This document shows, one piece after another, positions 1-5,125 of a DNA stretch of 12,456 nt. This DNA is from JANRIC01 sp033765345 (GTDB lineage Bacteria > Bacteroidota > Bacteroidia > Cytophagales > Microscillaceae). Each line of letters opens with the position of its first letter. The first letter of the stretch is position 1. Location: positions 1 through 12,456 of the forward strand of contig JANRIC010000125.1 of the NCBI GenBank assembly GCA_033765345.1, read 5' to 3'. A program made the position numbers and the translations under genes. The notes under the pieces are model-generated. The model was given only the letters and a program-made list of their open reading frames with translations, was not told where the DNA came from and did no database searches.

Positions 1-163
1 AAATTTCTTGAAAAAGAAAACGCAAACTTGTGGCAAAAGTCAAACAACAAATCACTAAATTTGATTTGACTAAGGAAGAACTTGGATTTGTAACTAATTG
101 ACTATGAACAACTAATTATAACGTTAGTCAGAATTTTAAAACAAACCGCAATTAGACAGACAA
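1..163. other. Left-edge stretch without a recognisable gene
   Basis: AT-rich DNA with no convincing gene. A plus-strand frame is open from position 12 to a TGA at 99-101 (29 codons, ending KEELGFVTN) but has no start codon and a stop just before it. It could be the eroded 3' end of a gene lying to the left, or chance. No transfer RNA, terminator or integron attC-like pair was recognised here. Confidence 0.4.
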
Positions 164-289
164 ATGGGAACTTGGAATAACAAAATAGACGGTAACGACA
201 CCTTTCAAGACATATATCAAAGCTTCTTTAACTTATATAATGAAGGACTCCGTTGCTATTGGGTATTGTGTGCCAGAAAAACTAACTGA
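164..289 (+). pseudogene. 5' fragment of a short MGTW-type protein gene, fused out of frame to a GNAT fragment
   Basis: An ATG at 164 opens a 41-codon frame. Its first ~28 residues (MGTWNNKIDGNDTF, then QDIYQSFFNLYNEG) look like the N-terminus of a family of small bacterial proteins of unknown function that begin MGTW and continue with a G-N-D-T-F / D-I-Y / F-F-x-L-Y-N pattern. I recognise this as a DUF4259-like or immunity-like start but cannot name the family firmly. After the NEG at about 239-247 the resemblance stops and the frame runs to a TGA at 287-289 through DNA that encodes the acetyltransferase in another frame. The sequence therefore shows a gene start joined to foreign sequence. 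I infer a deletion or recombination junction at about 240-250. The full-length relatives are longer, so this copy is almost certainly non-functional. Confidence 0.55.
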
Positions 290-545
290 TGGGACGTATA
301 ATTTATTAGCAATAGGTGTTTCCAAAGACTTTCAAAGACAAGGAATAGCAAGCGAAATGATGAAATATATCGAACTATTTCTTAAAAAATCAGATGGTAG
401 AATTCTTATTGTTGAAACTTCAACTCATGAGGCACAAATAGGTGCAAGAAACTTTTATAAAAACATTGGTTACACCCACACAGCAACCATTAAGGACTTT
501 TGGAAAGATGGGGAAGACAAAATAATTTTCTGGAAACGAATTTGA
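240..545 (+). pseudogene. N-terminally truncated GNAT family N-acetyltransferase
   Basis: The 101-residue frame matches the C-terminal two thirds of a GNAT acetyltransferase, a family that moves an acetyl group from acetyl-CoA to an amine or other acceptor. The acetyl-CoA pyrophosphate-binding motif is visible as Q-R-Q-G-I-A at residues 32-37. After it come the helix EMMKYIELFL, the strand ILIVETS (55-61), and the C-terminal RNFYKNIGY and FWKDGEDKIIFW segments typical of this subgroup. Complete relatives are about 150-165 residues, so roughly the first 55-65 residues are missing. The in-frame sequence upstream reaches a TAG at 186-188 without resembling GNAT, and it overlaps the start of an unrelated gene in another frame. 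The ATG at 240 may be an accident of the junction. Without the first strands the fold is probably unstable, so a pseudogene is more likely than a working short enzyme. Confidence 0.7.
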
Positions 546-704
546 TTGGCTTGTGAAAACTGTACGGATGGATATTTTGGTGAAAAGCCAAACCGATGAA
601 TTGATGCTGGTAGCAGCATAGCATGACTCGAAAATTGACTACTTTCGATACATTCTATGCTGTGTCTGAATTAGTGACCGAATAGTATCAAAGAAAGCGA
701 ACTC
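546..704. other. Non-coding patch with two tiny abutting frames and small hairpins
   Basis: There is no convincing gene. Two short plus-strand frames abut: 568-621 (17 codons, MDILVKSQTDELMLVAA, TAG stop) and 623-685 (20 codons starting MTRKLTTFDTF, TAG stop). They may be remnants of a decayed two-gene unit. A 7-bp inverted repeat, TTGGCTT at 546-552 with AAGCCAA at 585-591, follows the acetyltransferase stop directly. A 6-bp hairpin, ATGCTG at 604-609 with CAGCAT at 614-619, lies within the tiny frames. Neither has a T-tract. Confidence 0.3.
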
Positions 705-1193
705 TCAATCCAACTTTACTATTTCGTGGCGATCAAATAAATCCAAAAACCGCTCTTCAAAAAACAAGGTGTCGGGATAAGCGTATAAGTTAGCCCAAAT
801 ATTAGCAGCAAAATTGAGGATTACAAACACAGATAAGAAGGAAAATACAGGGATGCCTACGCTCAAATACGCTACAATACTGAAGAAAAGCAAATAAAAA
901 GCCACAGCTAACAGGCTACTTAGCATCAAAATCTTCCAGATAATTCCCGAAAAAAAATCATTCCTTTGAGGAGATTCGGGAAAAGAAAGCCTTAAATCCA
1001 AATAACCTTCGCCGTTTTGATATTCTCCTTTAAAAAAATACCGAGGTTCTTCCTCAACGGGTTTTACCACAAAACTTTGTTCTTCAAAAAATAACTGAGG
1101 TTTCTCCTGAGATTGGAAACGAACCTGACTCCACATTTGAGAAATTTTTTCTCGAAATTGTTGCTCATTCATACGTAATTTGTATCGCTCCAT
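705..1193 (-). CDS. Small membrane protein of unknown function with two transmembrane helices
   Basis: The family is not recognised. From the ATG at 1193 the protein is 162 residues. A TTG at 1226 would add 11 residues (to 173 in all), and an in-frame TAG lies 12 bases before that TTG. The N-terminal half is soluble and charged. It is followed by two strongly hydrophobic segments (IIWKILMLSSLLAVAFYLLF and SVGIPVFSFLSVFVILNFAA) with a short turn between them, then an acidic amphipathic tail of about 30 residues (LFFEERFLDLFDRHEIVKLD). The layout suggests a cytoplasmic N-domain anchored by a helical hairpin. The gene lies 157 bases downstream of fbp on the same strand. A TATCTTTG element at 1263-1270 could give it its own promoter. 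The open frame, gene-like composition and hydrophobic pattern support a real gene; no function can be assigned. Confidence 0.75.
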   Translation of the reverse strand: MERYKLRMNEQQFREKISQMWSQVRFQSQEKPQLFFEEQSFVVKPVEEEPRYFFKGEYQNGEGYLDLRLSFPESPQRNDFFSGIIWKILMLSSLLAVAFYLLFFSIVAYLSVGIPVFSFLSVFVILNFAANIWANLYAYPDTLFFEERFLDLFDRHEIVKLD

Positions 1194-1262
1194 AAGCTCT
1201 TGCAAATTAATGTGTTTATATGCCAATAGATAACCCTAGCACACCTACTTAAACAAAACGCA

Positions 1263-1270
1263 CAAAGATA
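1263..1270 (-). promoter_or_regulatory. Possible Bacteroidota -7 element before the membrane protein gene
   Basis: Read on the minus strand the sequence is TATCTTTG, an exact match to the Bacteroidota -7 consensus TAnnTTTG, about 70 bases before the ATG at 1193. No TTG was found at the usual 17-23 base distance upstream, so only half of the promoter signal is present. In AT-rich DNA such an octamer can occur by chance. Confidence 0.3.
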
Positions 1271-1350
1271 ATTCCAAATTATGAAAGAAATATGTTTTAG
1301 ATCAAGATAGAACTTTCCTGCATTGTTTTGATTAGCCCTCCCTTTTTTGA

Positions 1351-2361
1351 TCAACTAACCAAATTATTCTCCTGGGTAAATAATTTTTCCACCTGACTGA
1401 CCATTACTTCGCTGCCTACATAAAAAGGGGTGCGTTGGTGCAAACTTTTCGGGACAATGTCAAGAATCCGATGGAAACCATTGGAGGCCTTCCCTCCTGC
1501 CTGTTCGGCAATAAATGCAAGCGCATTACACTCATACAAAAGCCGGAGTTTGCCTTCAGGGGCTTTATGGGTAGCCGGATATAAATAAATACCTCCTTTG
1601 AGCAGGCTCCGATGAAAGTCCGAAACAAGTGAACCGATATACCGAGCTGAGAATTTTTGATCTTTACAGTACTCCATATATTCATGAATCACTGCGGGGA
1701 ATTCACGGGCATTTCCTTCATTGATAGAATAAATACTGCCGTTTTTGGGAACGAGCATATCGGGGTGCGAAAGAAAAAACTCTCCCAGAGATGGTTCATA
1801 CGTAAATCCATTGACCCCATAGCCCGTGGTATACACCAGCATAGTAGAAGACCCATACAACAAATAACCCGCTGCTACTTGTTTATTGCCGATTTGAATG
1901 ACATCTTTTTCTTCCACAGACACACCTCGAGGAGAAAGTCGGCGGTAGATTGAGAAGATAGTGCCTATAGAGACATTTACATCAATATTTGAAGAGCCAT
2001 CCAAAGGATCAATCGCCACCACATAACGCCCGTTGGGGTTTCCGGTATCGATAATTTCTTCTTCTTCTTCTGAAATGATTCCACAGACTTCACCCCCATT
2101 GCGCAAAGCCCTGATAAAACGTATGTTGGCAATGACATCCAATTTTTGTTGATCTTCACCTTGTACGTTCTGATTGCCATAAGCTCCCGTGACATTGATC
2201 AAGCCAGCCCGATTAATCTCTCGGTTAACAATTTTGCCCGCCAAAGCCATATCACGCAACAATTGGGATAGTTCTCCGGTTGCATACGGAAATTGTTCTT
2301 GTTTTTTGCTAATAAATCTGTCGAGTGTGGTACCTACTGGTAGAGCGAGGCTTTCCTCCAT
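1351..2361 (-). CDS. fbp: Fructose-1,6-bisphosphatase, class I
   Basis: This is a cytoplasmic enzyme that hydrolyses fructose 1,6-bisphosphate to fructose 6-phosphate and phosphate, the committed step of gluconeogenesis. The 336 residues cover the whole class I family at its usual length. Metal and phosphate site motifs are present in order: GEDQQKLDVIAN (68-79), the acidic SEEEEE (97-102), DPLDGSSNID (118-127, with Asp118 and Asp121), the substrate-binding SARYIGSLVSDFHR (238-251) and GKLRLLYECNALAF (270-283, with the conserved Glu278). The C-terminal APFY-like element appears as TPFYVGS (311-317). The ATG at 2361 is preceded by an A/T-rich stretch rather than a clear ribosome binding site. 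The gene is divergent from aspartate kinase, and the two share a 254-base regulatory region. Nothing in the sequence suggests damage. Identification is firm. Confidence 0.97.
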   Translation of the reverse strand: MEESLALPVGTTLDRFISKKQEQFPYATGELSQLLRDMALAGKIVNREINRAGLINVTGAYGNQNVQGEDQQKLDVIANIRFIRALRNGGEVCGIISEEEEEIIDTGNPNGRYVVAIDPLDGSSNIDVNVSIGTIFSIYRRLSPRGVSVEEKDVIQIGNKQVAAGYLLYGSSTMLVYTTGYGVNGFTYEPSLGEFFLSHPDMLVPKNGSIYSINEGNAREFPAVIHEYMEYCKDQKFSARYIGSLVSDFHRSLLKGGIYLYPATHKAPEGKLRLLYECNALAFIAEQAGGKASNGFHRILDIVPKSLHQRTPFYVGSEVMVSQVEKLFTQENNLVS

Positions 2362-2615
2362 ATTTTTTAAGTTTTAATTTGGTCATGCGCTATTACAAAG
2401 TAAAAAATCAGGACATCAGAACCTGAAAAGTTTGAAATTAAAGCGTCAATCACTTGCTTTGCAAGAATATAAATGCGCTTTTTAAGTTTTGCCTATAATT
2501 TGTTTGTATTCTTTATTTTTATAATTAATTGATAACCAACGCAATCGTATTTGCTATGGACTATCGACTCATTCAATGGACTACTTTGAATTATTTAGGT
2601 TGAAAAATTGAAAAT
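2362..2615. promoter_or_regulatory. Divergent fbp / aspartate kinase regulatory region with nested dyads
   Basis: This 254-base intergenic region must hold both promoters. Visible structure: (a) a perfect CTTGC-TTT-GCAAG hairpin at 2453-2465, flanked by a second dyad AAAGCG (2440-2445) / CGCTTT (2476-2481), giving a nested symmetrical element about 42 bases long; (b) TCAGG (2408-2412) / CCTGA (2422-2426), which on the minus strand is followed by six T residues and could act as a weak attenuator or terminator in the fbp leader; (c) TATAAT at 2492-2497 on the plus strand. Near-matches to the -7 element with one base too few in the spacer (TACTTTG) occur in both orientations, at 2582-2588 on the plus strand and about 40 bases before fbp on the minus strand. 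None is decisive. Confidence 0.4.
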
Positions 2616-3881
2616 ATGAAAGTTTATAAATTTGGTGGAGCATCCCTTAAAAGTGCTCCCGCAATTCGCAATTTGCTAAATATAATTGGGCATCCCAAAT
2701 CTCAGAATCAACTTTTGGTGGTGGTATCAGCTATGGCCAAAACCACCAATGAGCTTGAGATGCTTTTGAATACTTACTTAGAGAAAAACAATTATGTTGC
2801 GAATTTACGCAAAATTAAAGAATTTCACTGGGAGATTTTGACAAATCTCTTTGCAGATAAACAAAATCCTGTTTTTGAGCTGCTGGATACCCTCATGCAA
2901 AAGCTTCAAAAAGATTTGGAAAACTCGCCTATTGATCTTCCTTATGATCCTTTGTATGACTTGATCATAGGGCAAGGTGAGATTATTTCGTCTCGATTGG
3001 TGCACGCTTTTTTACAAGAACAAGGCATTTCTTGTGCTTGGGTAGATGCCCGCCAACTCATCCGCACAGATAGCCAATGGCGCGAGGGAAATGTAGATTG
3101 GTCTGAAACCGAAAAAAATGTCCGGGAAAAGCTACGTCCACAACTTGAAGCACAGATAGTCATTACGCAAGGATTTATTGGGGCAAATCACCTGGGAGAA
3201 CCTTTGACCCTGGGCAGGGAAGGTTCTGATTTTTCAGCAGCCATCTTTGCAGCTTGTTTGGAAGCTGATACACTTACCATCTGGAAAGATGTAGCTGGTG
3301 TATTTAATGGTGATCCCAAAAGACTGCCAGAAGCCCAACTTTATCCCCAACTTTCATACCTGGAATCTGCCTTAATGAGCAAGTACGGGGCTTCAGTCAT
3401 TCATCCCAAAACGATCGCTCCCCTAGCCCGAAAAAATATCCGGTTGTATGTCAAATCATTTCTCGATCCTGAAAAAACGGGTACTTGTATCAGCAATGAA
3501 GTCTCTTTTGAATTGATTCCTGCCGTGATTTTTAAAGAAAAACAAGTATTAATTCGCTTTAAAATAGAAGAGTTTAACTTTCTGAAAGAGGCTGAACTTT
3601 CTCTCATTTTTCAGTGGGTGCATCAATGCCATTTGAGGGTAAATTATCTGCAAAAAACTGCTACCGAAGTTCTGATCTGCGCTGATAATTTTCCAAGACG
3701 CATCCACAAACTTGAAGCTCTAGCCCAAAAAGATTTTATATTTTCTGCACAGCCTGATGTGGAACTGATTACAATTCTGCATCCTCAAGAAAAAACCATC
3801 CAGCAAGTATTAAAAGACAAAATTATTCTGCTGGAATCCAGAAATGCCGAACTTTTCCAGGCAATCGTTACCCTGGGCTGA
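2616..3881 (+). CDS. lysC: Aspartate kinase (monofunctional, divergent C-terminal regulatory half)
   Basis: This enzyme phosphorylates L-aspartate to 4-phospho-aspartate, the first step toward lysine, threonine, methionine and diaminopimelate. The catalytic domain is complete: KFGGAS (5-10), VVVSAM (35-40), GQGE (119-122), QGFIGA (185-190), TLGREGSDFSAA (198-209), IWKDVAGVF (222-230) with DPK (233-235), and the SYLESALMSKYGASVIHPKT region (247-266). The protein is 421 residues, the usual length for a monofunctional enzyme, and no homoserine dehydrogenase domain follows. The regulatory half (about 300-421) should hold two ACT domains but is hard to recognise. It lacks the usual ACT glycine signatures, so allosteric control by lysine or threonine may differ. 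The ATG at 2616 follows an A-rich stretch and places KFGG at the normal position. The gene converges on the patatin gene through a hairpin at 3906-3944. Confidence 0.93.
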   Translation: MKVYKFGGASLKSAPAIRNLLNIIGHPKSQNQLLVVVSAMAKTTNELEMLLNTYLEKNNYVANLRKIKEFHWEILTNLFADKQNPVFELLDTLMQKLQKDLENSPIDLPYDPLYDLIIGQGEIISSRLVHAFLQEQGISCAWVDARQLIRTDSQWREGNVDWSETEKNVREKLRPQLEAQIVITQGFIGANHLGEPLTLGREGSDFSAAIFAACLEADTLTIWKDVAGVFNGDPKRLPEAQLYPQLSYLESALMSKYGASVIHPKTIAPLARKNIRLYVKSFLDPEKTGTCISNEVSFELIPAVIFKEKQVLIRFKIEEFNFLKEAELSLIFQWVHQCHLRVNYLQKTATEVLICADNFPRRIHKLEALAQKDFIFSAQPDVELITILHPQEKTIQQVLKDKIILLESRNAELFQAIVTLG

Positions 3882-3905
3882 GTCGCTGGTTTGTTTATTT
3901 GTGTG

Positions 3906-3944
3906 GCGTGGTGAGTGTTCCTTTGTATATTCAACTCACCACGC
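3906..3944. terminator. Long hairpin between converging aspartate kinase and patatin genes
   Basis: GCGTGGTGAGT (3906-3916) pairs perfectly over 11 bp with ACTCACCACGC (3934-3944) around a 17-base loop. It starts 24 bases after the aspartate kinase stop and ends 11 bases before the patatin stop. There is no T-tract on either side, so it is not a classic intrinsic terminator. Its position between two convergent stops still argues for a shared bidirectional terminator or a 3'-end stabilising stem. Confidence 0.6.
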
Positions 3945-3955
3945 TCCCACAAATG

Positions 3956-4900
3956 CTATCCTGCCAATTTATTGGTTTGCAGAGGATACAGAGTTTCTTC
4001 CTGGCTAGGAAGCATTTTGTTTTCATACCAGGATTGTTTCTGGAGGCTTCTTTTGACGGCCTTTTTGCCTTCTTCTATCAGGTCTTTGGCTCTGTGAAAC
4101 TCAAACAAAGTGCCTGATTGTTTGGAAACATTCACCAATAAATCATGGGGATAAGATTTGAGCGTGAGTTCGGCAATTTGAGTTTGCATCAATTCCATAG
4201 ATTTGCCAATTAGCCCTACGATGCTACTTCGGCGCGGAGAGGCATAATTAGACAAAGAGAAATTGAGCATTTTGTTCATAAAATAATTGTAGTGTCGGAT
4301 ATTTCTCTTTTTTTTCACTTCCTGAATTTCTTCATTTTCAGACTGGAGAGGCACCGTAGAATTGACATTGACCACCACCAAAGAATCATTTTCAGTGCGT
4401 ATTGCCCGATTGATCGGAATGGGGTTGACAATACCACCATCTACGAATTCTTTGCCATTGATAAAACACGGATGAATGATGGAAGGGATCGCTACGGAAG
4501 CTCGGATGGCATCATACAAACTCCCTTCGGCAAATACAAATTCTTCGTGGTCGTGTACATCCGTGGCTACTGCTACATAAGGAATGCCCAAGTCTTCAAT
4601 ATTGACATCAGCCATCAGTTTTTTCATTTCACTAAATACCCGCTGCCCTTTGATAAAGCCTTTGGAGCTTAGGGTCAGATCGATCAGTTTTGTGACATCT
4701 TTTTGGGTGAGGCTACAAAGCCACTCCTTATATACATCCAGCTTGCCAGCAGCATAAAAACCACCCACCAAAGCACCCATAGAGCACCCAGCGATGGAAG
4801 AGATTTTAAATCCCTGATTTTCAAGTTCTTCTATAACTCCAATGTGTGCAATCCCACGAGCCCCTCCGCAAGACAATACCAAGGCAATGTTTTTATTCAT
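3956..4900 (-). CDS. Patatin-like phospholipase
   Basis: This is a serine lipid acyl hydrolase of the patatin family, which cleaves fatty acyl esters of phospholipids through a Ser-Asp dyad. From the chosen ATG at 4900 the protein is 314 residues. The oxyanion-hole loop is CGGARG (11-16), the nucleophile elbow is G-C-S-M-G (38-42, Ser40), and the catalytic Asp is in DGG (154-156). No signal peptide or outer-membrane barrel domain is visible, so it resembles the short cytoplasmic RssA/NTE-like type. The C-terminal 140 residues are basic and mostly helical, ending with a hydrophilic tail. An upstream ATG at 4969 would add 23 residues. I preferred 4900 because the family normally begins with the first beta strand (here NKNIALVLSCGG) directly after the start. 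The physiological substrate cannot be read from sequence or context. Confidence 0.93.
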   Translation of the reverse strand: MNKNIALVLSCGGARGIAHIGVIEELENQGFKISSIAGCSMGALVGGFYAAGKLDVYKEWLCSLTQKDVTKLIDLTLSSKGFIKGQRVFSEMKKLMADVNIEDLGIPYVAVATDVHDHEEFVFAEGSLYDAIRASVAIPSIIHPCFINGKEFVDGGIVNPIPINRAIRTENDSLVVVNVNSTVPLQSENEEIQEVKKKRNIRHYNYFMNKMLNFSLSNYASPRRSSIVGLIGKSMELMQTQIAELTLKSYPHDLLVNVSKQSGTLFEFHRAKDLIEEGKKAVKRSLQKQSWYENKMLPSQEETLYPLQTNKLAG

Positions 4901-5125
4901 AGAATGTTTTTTTAACTTGTTTAGCGTGTGTAATTTTGTATTTGAAGTCGGTGAAAATAATATTTTCAAAACATCATAGAATCCATTTGCTCAATCGTTT
5001 GCTCTTTAAAACGATCGTTTCAGAAAATGCATACTTTTTTTACGAAGTATTCATAAAAAAAGATGGTCATGCGGGTTTATTCCCAAAGAGCGAAGGGTTT
5101 GGTGAATATTCATTAAATTGCAGGC
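4901..5125. promoter_or_regulatory. Divergent patatin / dnaX upstream region with palindromes
   Basis: The region contains a perfect 12-bp palindrome, AAACGATCGTTT at 5009-5020, with the half-site ATCGTTT repeated at 4994-5000. This is a plausible operator. Further downstream CTTTTTTTA (5034-5042) can pair with TAAAAAAAG (5054-5062), while the overlapping ATACTT (5031-5036) can instead pair with AAGTAT (5045-5050), so two stems exclude each other. An exact plus-strand -7 element TAATTTTG lies at 4931-4938, but the nearest TTG (4917-4919) is only 11 bases upstream, so the promoter call is weak. If it were used, dnaX would have a leader of about 190 bases containing the palindrome and both stems. 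Confidence 0.35.

Noticed and set aside
1..700. Integron-like cassette array (small orphan genes on one strand)
   Set aside because: No pair of GTTRRRY/RYYYAAC core sites with attC-like symmetry could be found around the fragments, and no integrase is in the window.
1169..1354. 61-codon minus-strand frame between fbp and the membrane protein gene
   Set aside because: It starts at the fbp stop, overlaps the start of the next gene, and is rich in Cys/Trp/Ile without a motif. More likely intergenic promoter DNA.
3956..4969. Longer patatin protein starting at 4969
   Set aside because: The extra 23 residues are not family-like, and a start at 4900 leads directly into the first beta strand and the CGGARG loop.
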